DNA of 64,000 nt from Brevibacillus fulvus (lineage in GTDB: Bacteria; Bacillota; Bacilli; Brevibacillales; Brevibacillaceae): contig NZ_JAFBEB010000014.1 of NCBI RefSeq assembly GCF_016908525.1, forward strand, positions 1-64,000, read 5' to 3'. A program made the translations under genes and the position numbers. The notes below the pieces were generated by a model. That model made no database searches, was not told the DNA's origin, and saw only the letters and a program-made list of their open reading frames with translations. Below, piece after piece: positions 39,621 through 48,357 of the stretch (its first letter is position 1; every line of letters starts with the position of its first letter).

Positions 39621-40445
39621 GTGCCAGAACTGCCCGAGGTAGAAACCGTCGTGCGGACGTTGCGCAGATTGGTCATTGGCAAAACGATCGAGCGAGTGAC
39701 TGTTTTGCTGGCGAGAATTATTCGCTATCCGGATGACGTCGAACAGTTTAAAGCAGAATTGGTTGGACAAACCATCCATCAGATCCAGCGCCGCGCCAAG
39801 TTTATCCAATTTAAATTGGACCGCGATGTTCTGATCTCCCATCTGAGGATGGAGGGCCGATACGGGCTTTATTCATCAAACGATGAGGTTGAGAAACATA
39901 CGCATGTCATTTTTCATTTCACCGACGGAACCGAGTTGCGCTATCGGGACGTTCGCCAATTTGGCACGATGGATCTCTATCCGTTAGGAATGGAAACGCA
40001 AGCGGGGCCACTGGTCAAATTGGGGCCGGAACCGCTGGAGCCAGCGTTCACCGAAGAGACGTTTCGTCGGATGTTGAAGGAGAGATCCACCAAAATCAAG
40101 CCGCTGTTGCTGAATCAGGAATTTTTGGTAGGGCTGGGGAATATTTATGTGGACGAGGCCCTGTTTCGCGCGGGTATCCATCCGGAACGGACAGCTTCCG
40201 GCTTGACCCGCAAGGAAGTAGCAGCGCTGCATCAAAGCATCAGGGAAACGCTTGCGGAAGCGGTGGAGCAAGGGGGAAGCTCGATCAAGTCGTATGTAAA
40301 CGGACAAGGTGAGATGGGGATGTTTCAGCAATCTCTGCGCGTATATGGCAGGAAAGGTGAGCCTTGTACGGTTTGTCTCACGCCGATTGAACGGTTGGTA
40401 GTGGGGGGACGCGGCACGCACATTTGTCCCAAATGCCAAAAGTGA
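39621..40445 (+). CDS. mutM: Formamidopyrimidine-DNA glycosylase
   Basis: Removes 8-oxoguanine and Fapy lesions. 274 residues: after the GTG start the processed N terminus is PELPEVETV, with catalytic Pro and Glu, followed by the conserved RRAKFIQFKLD lysine loop and the C-terminal zinc finger (CTVC...HICPKC). The chosen GTG 39621 is fixed by the need for an N-terminal Pro and by GGGAGGAGAG upstream. It follows polA by 35 nt, a repair pair seen in Bacillus. Confidence 0.98.
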   Translation: MPELPEVETVVRTLRRLVIGKTIERVTVLLARIIRYPDDVEQFKAELVGQTIHQIQRRAKFIQFKLDRDVLISHLRMEGRYGLYSSNDEVEKHTHVIFHFTDGTELRYRDVRQFGTMDLYPLGMETQAGPLVKLGPEPLEPAFTEETFRRMLKERSTKIKPLLLNQEFLVGLGNIYVDEALFRAGIHPERTASGLTRKEVAALHQSIRETLAEAVEQGGSSIKSYVNGQGEMGMFQQSLRVYGRKGEPCTVCLTPIERLVVGGRGTHICPKCQK

Positions 40446-40520
40446 GCAGCTTGCAGTTACAGTACGTGAATCTTTCCTGAACAATGGTTGCGGTTCATCA
40501 TCAAAAAAGGGGAGAAGCGC

Positions 40521-41123
40521 ATGATACTTGGTCTTACCGGAGGAATTGCGACCGGAAAAAGCACCGTTACCGCCATGCTCCGTGAGCGAGGCATTCCTGT
40601 CATCGATGCGGATCAAATCGCCCGGGAAGTCGTCGAACCGGGAAAACCGGCCTATGAAGCGATCGTCGAGCATTTTGGCAAAGGCATTTTGCTGCCAAAT
40701 GGCCAGATCCATCGCCGGTTGCTGGGGGAGATTGTCTTTTCCGATGAAGGGCAGCGGCAGAAACTGAATTCCATCGTTCATCCCGAGGTGCGCAAAGTGA
40801 TGCGGGAGCAGGCGGAAGAAGCGGAACAATCCGGGGCGCCGATCGTTTTTATGGACATTCCGCTGTTATTTGAAAGCAAGCTGCAACATATGGTGGACAA
40901 GATTGTCGTCGTCTATGCGCCGGAATCCCAGCAATTGTCGCGCATGCTGGAGCGGGATGAACTGAATGAAGAGCAGGCCATAAAGCGACTGCGGGCACAA
41001 TGGCCGATCGAACAGAAAAAACAGCTTGCTGATTTCCTGATCGACAATCAGGGAAGCAGAGCGGAGACGGAGACGCAGGTTGATCAAATGTTACAGAAAA
41101 TAAAGGCGGAGTTGGCACGATGA
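40521..41123 (+). CDS. coaE: Dephospho-CoA kinase
   Basis: The 200-residue P-loop kinase phosphorylates dephospho-CoA in the last step of CoA synthesis. Walker A is GLTGGIATGKSTV, followed by VIDADQIAREVVEPG and DIPLLFESKL. ATG 40521 follows AAAGGGGAGAAG. The last four bases overlap the next start codon (ATGA). Confidence 0.97.
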   Translation: MILGLTGGIATGKSTVTAMLRERGIPVIDADQIAREVVEPGKPAYEAIVEHFGKGILLPNGQIHRRLLGEIVFSDEGQRQKLNSIVHPEVRKVMREQAEEAEQSGAPIVFMDIPLLFESKLQHMVDKIVVVYAPESQQLSRMLERDELNEEQAIKRLRAQWPIEQKKQLADFLIDNQGSRAETETQVDQMLQKIKAELAR

Positions 41124-41683
41124 CCAAAAAGCAGCAAGCCAGCGTATTACTTATCTTTTTGTTCGCTGTTTTCATACTTATTAATACGCCGCTTGTATGG
41201 AAGTGGATGTATCCGATTAAATACGAGCAAGAAATTTTAACAGCCGCCAAGCAATATCAGGTAAGCCCGTATTTGATTCTCGCGATTATTCGTTCGGAGA
41301 GCGCCTTTGATTACGATCGGGTGTCGAAAAAAGGGGCAGTCGGTTTGATGCAGGTGATGCCCGATACGGCACAATGGGTGATCGAACAAGCAAACTTGGC
41401 GAAGAACGAGCAAGTACCTTTGACAGAGCCCGGGCTGAATATCTCGATCGGAACGTGGTATATGGCTTTTTTGCTGGAACGATTCGACGGCGATCTCGTC
41501 AAGGCGGTCGCTGCCTACAATGCAGGGCCAAGCAATGTGAATGCCTGGTTGGAAAAGTCGCAGTGGGATGGAACGATCGAGCGCGTACAGGACATACCGG
41601 TCGGGGAGACGCGGCACTATGTGCAACGCGTTTTCTATTTTCAAGATCGCTATCAAAAAATTTATTCGGATTTGCTGCAATAA
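41120..41683 (+). CDS. Membrane-anchored lytic transglycosylase (SLT domain)
   Basis: 187 residues: an N-terminal membrane helix (about 7-27) and a soluble-lytic-transglycosylase fold with catalytic E60 in IIRSESAFD, then GLMQVMPDTA and AAYNAGPSNVNAWL. It cleaves peptidoglycan glycan strands outside the membrane. The 4-nt overlap with coaE couples the two. In Bacillus subtilis a different gene (ytaF) lies in this polA-mutM-coaE interval. Confidence 0.93.
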   Translation: MTKKQQASVLLIFLFAVFILINTPLVWKWMYPIKYEQEILTAAKQYQVSPYLILAIIRSESAFDYDRVSKKGAVGLMQVMPDTAQWVIEQANLAKNEQVPLTEPGLNISIGTWYMAFLLERFDGDLVKAVAAYNAGPSNVNAWLEKSQWDGTIERVQDIPVGETRHYVQRVFYFQDRYQKIYSDLLQ

Positions 41684-41721
41684 GCGCTTGCTGTCGAGAA
41701 GAGAGCAAAGCGCTTTTTTTT
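41682..41721 (+). terminator. Terminator after the polA-mutM-coaE cluster
   Basis: AAGCGCTTGCT (41682-41692) pairs with AGCAAAGCGCTT (41704-41715), one bulge, then a run of eight T. Confidence 0.85.
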
Positions 41722-41757
41722 ATCATCGGTATGAAATCACCATTTTGATGATATAGA

Positions 41758-41785
41758 TTGTCAAATGTGTCATACTTATTATAAG
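41758..41785 (+). promoter_or_regulatory. Promoter of gapB
   Basis: TTGTCA (41758-41763), a 16-bp spacer, TATAAG (41780-41785). It is embedded between the two CcpN-like boxes. Confidence 0.55.
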
Positions 41786-41810
41786 ATATTGAATAATATA
41801 GTATGACTCA
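41766..41810. promoter_or_regulatory. Two inverted CcpN-like operator boxes at the gapB promoter
   Basis: TGTGTCATACT (41766-41776) fits the CcpN motif TRTGHYATAYW at every position. Its inverted copy AGTATGACTCA (41800-41810) matches at 10 of 11. The core GTCATACT/AGTATGAC forms a perfect 8-bp inverted repeat spanning the -10 region. CcpN represses gapB under glycolytic conditions in Bacillus subtilis. Confidence 0.65.
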
Positions 41811-41831
41811 ATAAGTGAAAGGGGATTCATA

Positions 41832-42869
41832 ATGTCTATTAAAATAGGTATTAATGGTTTTGGCCGAATCGGACGCATGGTATTTCGCCGTGCTGTTCAA
41901 GATCCCAACATCGAGATTGTTGCGGTAAATGCAAGTTATCCCCCTGAAACATTGGCCCATTTGTTACAATACGATTCGATTCACGGGAAGTTTAATCATA
42001 AAGTGGAAGCAAAGGACAATGCGATTTTCGTTGACGGAAAACCGACCGTTGTGCTGTCTGACCGCGATCCGCGCCGATTGCCTTGGGGCGAGTTGGGGGT
42101 GGAAATCGTCGTCGAGGCGACCGGAAAATTTAAGGATCGCGAAAGCGCGGGAGAACACTTGCGCAGCGGAGCGAAAAAGGTGGTCATTACCGCTCCGGCA
42201 AAAGAAGAAGATGTGACGATTGTCATGGGCGTGAATGAAGAAATGTACGACCATGACAACCACCATATTGTGTCCAACGCTTCCTGCACGACCAACTGTC
42301 TGGCGCCGGTGGCCAAAGTGCTGCATCGCGCGTTCGGGATTGAGCAAGGGCTGATGACAACGATTCATTCCTACACCAATGACCAGGTGAACATTGATAA
42401 CCCTCACAAGGATCTGCGCCGTGCGCGTGCCTGCGGGCAATCGATTATCCCGACCACAACCGGGGCTGCACGCGCTGTCGGCAAAGTATTGCCTGAATTG
42501 AACGGCAAATTAAACGGCTTTTCCTTGCGGGTGCCGACGCCCAATGTGTCCGTGGTCGATTTGGTCGCGACGGTAAAGCAACCGGTGAGCGTAGAAGAAG
42601 TGAACCGTGTCTTGCGGGAAGCAAGTGAAAGAGACATGAAGGGATACCTGGCCTTTTCCGATCTGCCGCTGGTCTCCATTGATTTTAACGGAGATGACCA
42701 CTCGGCGATCGTTGACGGATTATCGACAATGGTCATGGGCGGCAATCAGGTGAAAGTGTTGGCTTGGTATGACAATGAGTGGGGATACTCCTGCAGGGTG
42801 GTCGATTTGGTACGCCATGTTTCGGAGTGGAAACAGCTCGGCGTGAAGCGGGAAACAGTTGTGCGATAA
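41832..42869 (+). CDS. gapB: Glyceraldehyde-3-phosphate dehydrogenase, gluconeogenic GapB type
   Basis: 345 residues with IGINGFGRIGRMVFRRA, the GapB-typical NASYPPETLAHLLQYDSIHG where glycolytic GapA has a D-based NAD-selective loop, and catalytic C152 in SNASCTTNCLAP. The absence of the Asp after VAVN suggests NADP use, i.e. the gluconeogenic direction. RBS AAAGGGG. The gene order coaE...gapB...nrdR-dnaB-dnaI agrees with Bacillus gapB, and the operator agrees with CcpN control. Confidence 0.94.
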   Translation: MSIKIGINGFGRIGRMVFRRAVQDPNIEIVAVNASYPPETLAHLLQYDSIHGKFNHKVEAKDNAIFVDGKPTVVLSDRDPRRLPWGELGVEIVVEATGKFKDRESAGEHLRSGAKKVVITAPAKEEDVTIVMGVNEEMYDHDNHHIVSNASCTTNCLAPVAKVLHRAFGIEQGLMTTIHSYTNDQVNIDNPHKDLRRARACGQSIIPTTTGAARAVGKVLPELNGKLNGFSLRVPTPNVSVVDLVATVKQPVSVEEVNRVLREASERDMKGYLAFSDLPLVSIDFNGDDHSAIVDGLSTMVMGGNQVKVLAWYDNEWGYSCRVVDLVRHVSEWKQLGVKRETVVR

Positions 42870-42873
42870 CACG

Positions 42874-42921
42874 AAAAAACCTTTCGCGGCGGTACGAACG
42901 TGCCGTCGGAAAGGTTTTTTG
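42874..42921. terminator. Bidirectional terminator between gapB and the HD-GYP gene
   Basis: AAAAAACCTTTC (42874-42885) and GAAAGGTTTTTT (42909-42920) form a perfect 12-bp stem, with a further inner GGCGGTAC/GTGCCGTC pairing. A/T tracts on both sides suit both convergent genes. Confidence 0.85.
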
Positions 42922-42941
42922 TTTGTTCATGCGGCAGCTGC

Positions 42942-44054
42942 TCAAGTCGTTTCCATGTGAAACAGCTCGTCATCATCAAAACCAACGATAAATTTGGTCA
43001 ATTCTTCCTTCAAATCAACTTCATACGGCATTCGGACATCGTTGCCGCGGCCGTCTTTCATGACGCGGACGGTGGGGCGCTGGCAATATTTCGGATCGAC
43101 TCTGCAGACAACGCCTGTTTCCCCCGTATTCAGCACTACGCCGCTCCCGACCGGAAAAATGGCGATATGGTCGCGGAACGCCTGAACCAGCCGATGCTCA
43201 AACAAATAGCCGCCGCTGCCCAACAGGTATTCCAGGGCATCCTGCGGCATATACCGTTTGCGCCAAGGCTTGGGCGAGGTAAGAGAATCGTAAATGTCAC
43301 AAATCGCAACGATTTGCGCATATTCATGGATTTTTTTGCCGGACAGCCCTTGCGGATAGCCGCTGCCATCGAGACGTTCATGGTGCTGCAAGGCGATATG
43401 GGCGGACAGCAAAGAAATATCGTGCTGTTTTCGCAAAATATTGAAGCCGTGGATCGTATGCTGTTTGGCAATTTCCATTTCTTCCTCTGTCCAACGTGTT
43501 TCCTTTTTCAGCAATTCCGGCGGCAGCTCAATTTTCCCGATATCATGGAGCATCGCTCCGATCCCGAGATCGAGCAGTTGGTTGCGATTATAGCCAAGCG
43601 ACATCCCTACCGCTGTGGCCAATACGGAAACGTTCACCGCATGGTAATACATCGAACCGGAAAAGGTGGAAATATTGGCAAGATGGACGAGAATTTGCGG
43701 ATTGCCCATCAAATCGCTCAATATCGCCTGAAATGCCTGCTGAAAGTGCAGCCCCATATCTTTGACGGAAACGCGCCGCGCCAGTTTGTTGGAATTCATC
43801 AATTGCTTGACCGTTTTTTGAATCGTATCGGCAGCCAATCGCCGCGTCTCCGGCCGGATCAAGTCTTCTACCACGATATCTTCCGTTTGCGGATCGTCGA
43901 TATAAATGGCATCAATCCCGGAACGTACCAGACCGTCTATCAGCCGGTCGGTCAAGATCATCCCATTGCCGAGTAAAACCTTCCCGTCTCCCGTAAAAAT
44001 TGTCTTGCCCACCTTCATGCCTGGACGGGCTTGTTTTAGGGAAAGGAGTCGCAT
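42942..44054 (-). CDS. HD-GYP domain protein, probable cyclic-di-GMP phosphodiesterase
   Basis: 370 residues: a helical N-terminal region of about 125 residues without membrane segments, then an HD-GYP domain with HDIGKIELPPELL and HHERLDGSGYPQGLSG. The family hydrolyses c-di-GMP; no receiver or PAS domain precedes it, so input is unclear. A C-terminal beta-rich extension (GVVLNTGETGVVCRVDP) is common in Bacillales members. The start at 44054 has AAAAAGGAGG 7 nt upstream. The gene occupies the place where speD lies in Bacillus subtilis. Confidence 0.92.
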   Translation of the reverse strand: MRLLSLKQARPGMKVGKTIFTGDGKVLLGNGMILTDRLIDGLVRSGIDAIYIDDPQTEDIVVEDLIRPETRRLAADTIQKTVKQLMNSNKLARRVSVKDMGLHFQQAFQAILSDLMGNPQILVHLANISTFSGSMYYHAVNVSVLATAVGMSLGYNRNQLLDLGIGAMLHDIGKIELPPELLKKETRWTEEEMEIAKQHTIHGFNILRKQHDISLLSAHIALQHHERLDGSGYPQGLSGKKIHEYAQIVAICDIYDSLTSPKPWRKRYMPQDALEYLLGSGGYLFEHRLVQAFRDHIAIFPVGSGVVLNTGETGVVCRVDPKYCQRPTVRVMKDGRGNDVRMPYEVDLKEELTKFIVGFDDDELFHMETT

Positions 44055-44206
44055 AGTAAACCTCCTTTTTTGTCGAACCATGTACTCAATCTATTTTAGG
44101 CATTTTTGTGAATGAATGAAATAGGTAGAATGATTTGAACTTGACTTTTGTCCATGAATTGAGGGACACTACTAGTAAGTATCGTCAAATCTGGAGTTGA
44201 TCAATA

Positions 44207-44710
44207 ATGCGCTGCCCATTTTGCGAGTACAATGGGACAAGGGTCCTAGATTCACGTCCTTTTAACAATAATAAATCGATTCGGCGCCGACGTGAATGTG
44301 AACAATGCGAACGGCGGTTTACCACATTTGAAGTTGTCGAAGAAACACCGTTGTTGATCGTGAAAAAGGACGGAACGCGCGAGGAATTCAATCGGGATAA
44401 AATATTGCGCGGTTTGGTGCGTGCCTGTGAGAAAAGGCCGGTTTCACTGGAATCGTTGGAAACTATCGTGAACGAAATTGAAAAAGAATTGCGAAGCAGC
44501 GCACTTAGTGAGATTCCCAGTCAAGATGTGGGCGAAAAGGTGATGGAGCGGCTTTATCATGTCGACGAGGTGGCCTACGTTCGGTTTGCCTCCGTCTATC
44601 GCCAGTTTAAAGACATCAGCGTATTTATGAGAGAGCTGGAAGACTTGTTGACACAAGCGCGAAACAGCCGCCAGAAAAGAGACGCGGACGAAACGAAGAC
44701 GGACGTGTAA
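44207..44710 (+). CDS. nrdR: Transcriptional repressor NrdR
   Basis: 167 residues. The N-terminal zinc ribbon (CPFC...CEQC) and the ATP-cone domain ([30 protein letters not shown]) define NrdR, which represses ribonucleotide reductase genes according to dATP/ATP. The C-terminal tail is about 10-15 residues longer than usual and highly charged. It lies just upstream of dnaB-dnaI as in Bacillus. The RBS is a weak GGAG 10 nt before ATG. Confidence 0.97.
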   Translation: MRCPFCEYNGTRVLDSRPFNNNKSIRRRRECEQCERRFTTFEVVEETPLLIVKKDGTREEFNRDKILRGLVRACEKRPVSLESLETIVNEIEKELRSSALSEIPSQDVGEKVMERLYHVDEVAYVRFASVYRQFKDISVFMRELEDLLTQARNSRQKRDADETKTDV

Positions 44711-44736
44711 GCTGCCTGTTCGCCAAGAGTGAGCAA

Positions 44737-44772
44737 AAGGCTGCCGATCGGGTAGATCGGCAGCCTTCTTTG
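44737..44772 (+). terminator. Terminator after nrdR
   Basis: A perfect 13-bp stem, AAGGCTGCCGATC / GATCGGCAGCCTT, loop GGGTA, followed by CTTTGTCTC, so the T run is short. Confidence 0.7.
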
Positions 44773-44901
44773 TCTCTTCCAACAGACTTCCCTACTTATT
44801 CCGGAACGGAAATGATATAATAAGGAACAAAAACATGCGGCTCGGTCTGCCTTGCCGATCAATGGGTAACATACAATCATAATTGGGAAGGGTTATTTGG
44901 T

Positions 44902-46365
44902 ATGCGCCTAATTTGGAATGAGTTGACACCGAAGGACCGCTATCTCGTACGGGTGACCAGACCGTTAAGCTTTGCGGATGCTGGATTTCTCACGCAGCTG
45001 TACTTGCCGATCATTGGTGTTGAGGCATTTGCGCTCTACCAATCGCTGGTGCATGAAGTAAACGAACGAAGCGGGGCGGCTGCAGAGCATACGCATCGCG
45101 GCTTGATGCTGATGACATCGCTTCCGCTCAATCGGCTGCTGACGGCCCGAGAGCGTCTGGAAGCAATGGGATTGCTGGAGGTAAGACGCCGGGAGAACAG
45201 CCATGGCGATTACTTCTACGAATATTTGGTCAAGCCTCCGCTGACGCCAGCCGAGTTTTTTCAAGATCAACTTTTCTCCTTGATGTTATTAAATCAAATC
45301 GAAAATATAAGGTATCAGCAGTTGCGTTCACGCTATGCCGATCCGTATGGCGCGGAGCTGGAGCGGGAATTTGAGCAGAGCGAAAATATAACGAAAAGTT
45401 TCCACGAGGTCTTCTATTCGCTGAAACCGTCCGAGTTTGAGGTGGAACAAGGGTCAGAACGGGAGTTGTTTCTGGCCGAAATCGAGCGGAATTATCCTCC
45501 CGCGAAATTGCAATCACAACCTGCTCCAGCGGCCAATCCTCAGTTAAGCATCACTTCGCTGCGGGTAAATTTGCCCGACAATGCCAATCCGACAGAGGTC
45601 CTCTCCAACGACAATATCCAGATCTTTTACAAACTGCTGCACTTTTACCAGTTGGACAGCTGGAGTTTGGGTTACGAGCTGAGCGACTGGACTTTGTACA
45701 AAGAGGATGGCAGTCTCGATCTGGAAGCGCTGCGCAAACGTCTGCAGCAAAAGTATGTAGAGGATAAATTGAACCGGCAAGTAGCCGTCTCCGATGATGA
45801 GGAGATGACACAGGGAAAGCTGCCTGAACCGAACGGCGGCACGTATGCCCGAATTTGCCGGCAATTGTCGCCATTGGCGCTATTGGAAATTGTGGTGGGC
45901 GGTCGGATCAGCCGGCCTTTCCTCGAGCGGGCGGAAGCCTTGATCTTTACCGACGGAATGCCCGCTGAAGTGGTCAATGTCCTGTTGTTGCACACGCTGC
46001 AAAGCAAAAATATGGAACTGCCGCGCAACTACATCGAAACGGTGCGGGACAGCTGGAAAGCGAAACAGATCTCCACGGTTGATGAAGCGATCAAGCTGAT
46101 CATGGATCGGGCGGCTGCGCGCAATCAAGCGGTGGAACGGACGGAAAAAAGCAAAAAGCCGGCGGAGTTTTTCCCGCGCCGCGCAGGGAAACCGGCGGTC
46201 ATGCAGGACAAGCTGCCAGCTTCGATTCAGCGGCAGCTGGAACGGGAACAGGACAAGGGAGAGGCGCCAGAACGGCCAATTGACGAAAAGGGCAAAACGG
46301 TCATGGACGATCCGGAATTGAAAGCATTATTGGAACAATTGAGAAGACGCCAAAAGGGAGTGTAG
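44902..46365 (+). CDS. dnaB: Replication initiation and membrane attachment protein DnaB (Bacillus type)
   Basis: 487 residues with two helical DDBH domains: an N-terminal one (about 1-140, containing LIWNELTPKDRY and SLPLNRLLTARERLEAMGLLEV) and a C-terminal one (about 310-400), separated by a long linker; the tail is charged. With DnaD it loads DnaI-DnaC helicase at the origin and PriA-marked forks. It is not the helicase called DnaB in E. coli. dnaI follows after 9 nt. Confidence 0.93.
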   Translation: MRLIWNELTPKDRYLVRVTRPLSFADAGFLTQLYLPIIGVEAFALYQSLVHEVNERSGAAAEHTHRGLMLMTSLPLNRLLTARERLEAMGLLEVRRRENSHGDYFYEYLVKPPLTPAEFFQDQLFSLMLLNQIENIRYQQLRSRYADPYGAELEREFEQSENITKSFHEVFYSLKPSEFEVEQGSERELFLAEIERNYPPAKLQSQPAPAANPQLSITSLRVNLPDNANPTEVLSNDNIQIFYKLLHFYQLDSWSLGYELSDWTLYKEDGSLDLEALRKRLQQKYVEDKLNRQVAVSDDEEMTQGKLPEPNGGTYARICRQLSPLALLEIVVGGRISRPFLERAEALIFTDGMPAEVVNVLLLHTLQSKNMELPRNYIETVRDSWKAKQISTVDEAIKLIMDRAAARNQAVERTEKSKKPAEFFPRRAGKPAVMQDKLPASIQRQLEREQDKGEAPERPIDEKGKTVMDDPELKALLEQLRRRQKGV

Positions 46366-46374
46366 GGAGAGATG

Positions 46375-47313
46375 ATGGAACAGATCGGTATGTTTATGGA
46401 AGAATTGGCGAAGCGAACCCCGCGTCAGTTGCTGAGCCCGGAGCAGCAATTGGATAAAATGCTCCGTTCTTCCCCGTATCTGAAACAATTTCAACAAAAA
46501 CATCCGGATTTGACGCGTGACGATTATCTTCGTTCCTTGTCGATGGTCTATACGGCGGTTAAAGAGCAATACTGGTGCCAAAATTGCCCCGGACTGGACA
46601 AATGCCCCAATATCGTGAAAGGGCACGCGAGCGTACTGGACGCGGACAATCGGACAGTGATCAGCGCGATTGCCCCGTGCGACAAGCAGCTGGCCTTCGA
46701 GGAACAGCAGCGGACGCGGAAGTTGATGCGCAGTTACTATATTTCCGAGGAGACGCTTGCCGCCAGTTTCGAAAAGATGGAGATTGATCAGGCCAACAGA
46801 TTGGCTGTGATGGCGGCGATGCAGTTCTGTGAAGAGTTTGCGGTGGGCAAAAAATTGAAAGGACTGTATATTCACGGCCCGTTTGGCGTGGGCAAAAGCT
46901 ATTTGATGGGAGCGGTCGCACGCGAACTTTCGCAGCGCAATATCGCCTCCCTGATGGTCTTTGTTCCGGACTTTGTACGGGAGATCAAAGACTCGATCGC
47001 GGATCAATCGTATATCGGAAAAATTGAATTGTTAAAAGAAGTGCCGGTACTCATTCTCGATGACATCGGAGCGGAGAATTTGACCCCCTGGATTCGCGAC
47101 GAGGTGCTGGGCGTAATCTTGCATCAGCGGGCCAATAACCATCTGCCGACTTTGTATACCTCCAATTACTCGCTGGAAGAACTGGAGGAGCATTTGTCGA
47201 TCAGCAACGGCAACCGGATTGAAGTGACCAAGGCGCGGCGAATTATGGAGCGCATCCGCCACTTTGTCGGCGACTACCTGATCGACGGCGACAACCGCCG
47301 GATCATCGGCTGA
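46375..47313 (+). CDS. dnaI: Helicase loader DnaI
   Basis: 312 residues: an N-terminal helicase-binding zinc domain (CQNCPGLDKC) and a C-terminal AAA+ domain with Walker A GPFGVGKSYL, Walker B VLILDDIGAE and sensor TLYTSNYSLEEL. It loads the replicative helicase. Two adjacent ATG codons (46372, 46375); the second has the better spacing from GGGAG. Its end overlaps the convergent ydcF-like gene by 11 nt. Confidence 0.96.
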   Translation: MEQIGMFMEELAKRTPRQLLSPEQQLDKMLRSSPYLKQFQQKHPDLTRDDYLRSLSMVYTAVKEQYWCQNCPGLDKCPNIVKGHASVLDADNRTVISAIAPCDKQLAFEEQQRTRKLMRSYYISEETLAASFEKMEIDQANRLAVMAAMQFCEEFAVGKKLKGLYIHGPFGVGKSYLMGAVARELSQRNIASLMVFVPDFVREIKDSIADQSYIGKIELLKEVPVLILDDIGAENLTPWIRDEVLGVILHQRANNHLPTLYTSNYSLEELEEHLSISNGNRIEVTKARRIMERIRHFVGDYLIDGDNRRIIG

Positions 47314-47899
47314 TCGGCAAAAAGTGAGAAAGCTTCCATTTGGAAAACGAGACGATTTCCTGGCATTTGTTCAGCCATTCCAGCATCACCTGACTGTGCA
47401 CGCCAACCGGATAGGCCGCGATCTGCAAGGAAGCGGCCATGTCCATGGCGCGGGCCAAATGATAATCATGGCTGATCAGCAGGGCGGTCGACAACTGGTG
47501 CTGCTCCATGATCTCCTTGCTGTACGCCAGATTTTGGTAGGTTGAGCGGGCCTGGTTTTCCAGGAGAATATACTCCGCGGGAATGCCTTGCTGTACCAGA
47601 TACCGCTGCATAACGGTTGCTTCGTCGATCTGTTTGCCATCGCCCAATCCGCCGCTGACGATCAAATAAGGGACGTACCCCTGGCGGTACAGTTCAGCCG
47701 CCAAGTCGAGCCGTTCCTTCAAGCTTGGACTGGGCTGGTCGCCCCAGACGGCCGCCCCCAGCACAATGCCCACGTCAGCCTGCCGGGGGTGGGCGGTTTT
47801 TTCCGTTTCCGCGATCAGGTGCAACACATATCCGCTCCACAGGATCGCCAGAAACAGAAGCAATACAATCAGGCGCAAAAAGCGATTTATCGTTCTCAT
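47303..47899 (-). CDS. YdcF/SanA-like DUF218 membrane protein
   Basis: 198 residues with one N-terminal membrane helix (about 8-30) and an external DUF218 domain: DVGIVLGAAVWGDQPSPSLKERL, LIVSGGLGDGKQIDEATVM, ENQARSTYQNLAYSKEIM and LISHDYHLARA. The family includes SanA (envelope barrier) and YdcF; ligand unknown. Convergent with dnaI. Confidence 0.9.
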   Translation of the reverse strand: MRTINRFLRLIVLLLFLAILWSGYVLHLIAETEKTAHPRQADVGIVLGAAVWGDQPSPSLKERLDLAAELYRQGYVPYLIVSGGLGDGKQIDEATVMQRYLVQQGIPAEYILLENQARSTYQNLAYSKEIMEQHQLSTALLISHDYHLARAMDMAASLQIAAYPVGVHSQVMLEWLNKCQEIVSFSKWKLSHFLPISR

Positions 47900-48106
47900 C
47901 TGTTCCTCACCAAATTAAATAGTTGTCGTTTAGGAGAATGCTGTATTATCATACCATTGTTGGTTGGCATTAGCGTACCGGTTCTGTTGCCGTTATCGTT
48001 TTATTATGACGGATGCAATGGAAAGAGCGTTACAGGCGAAGCGGATGGAAGCTGCGCCAAGCTGACCGCGATGCCGACATTTCCAAAAAAAGAATGATAT
48101 TTTTTG

Positions 48107-48135
48107 TTGCAGATACGTTAGTGATATGCTATACT
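48107..48135 (+). promoter_or_regulatory. Promoter of tRNA-Ala
   Basis: TTGCAG (48107-48112), a 17-bp spacer, TATACT (48130-48135) preceded by an extended TGC, 26 nt before the tRNA. Confidence 0.7.
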
Positions 48136-48161
48136 AATAGTGTAAATGAGGAACAAGTTCC

Positions 48162-48237
48162 GGGGCATTAGCTCAGCTGGGAGAGCGCTACACTGGCAGT
48201 GTAGAGGTCAGCGGTTCGATCCCGCTATGCTCCACCA
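48162..48237 (+). tRNA. tRNA-Ala (anticodon GGC)
   Basis: A 76-nt cloverleaf: acceptor GGGGCAT/ATGCTCC, D arm GCTC...GAGC, anticodon stem CTACA/TGTAG with loop CTGGCAG (anticodon GGC), T arm AGCGG-TTCGATC-CCGCT, and an encoded CCA end. It reads GCC/GCU. It is a single isolated tRNA with its own promoter and terminator. Confidence 0.97.
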
Positions 48238-48250
48238 TACATACGATTGT

Positions 48251-48278
48251 AAAACCCTTGAGAAATCAAGGGTTTTTT
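48251..48278. terminator. Terminator after tRNA-Ala
   Basis: AAAACCCTTGA, GAAA tetraloop, TCAAGGGTTTT, then further T. Flanking A and T tracts make it usable in both directions. Confidence 0.9.
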
Positions 48279-48357
48279 GCTGTTTATGAAAGACTACCCC
48301 CCACTCAACAGGTTGTTTGGGCGGGGGGGTGACACTAGTGACCTGCCAGACAAATGA

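Noticed and set aside
47957-48097. 46-codon frame starting TTG with a hydrophobic N terminus and two Cys residues
   Set aside because: No RBS within 15 nt, no good start codon, and no family resemblance. The hydrophobic run may be chance; kept only as a note.
48290-48332. CCCCCC/GGGGGG hairpin after the tRNA-Ala terminator
   Set aside because: A long loop and no T tract on either strand; likely chance pairing of homopolymer tracts.
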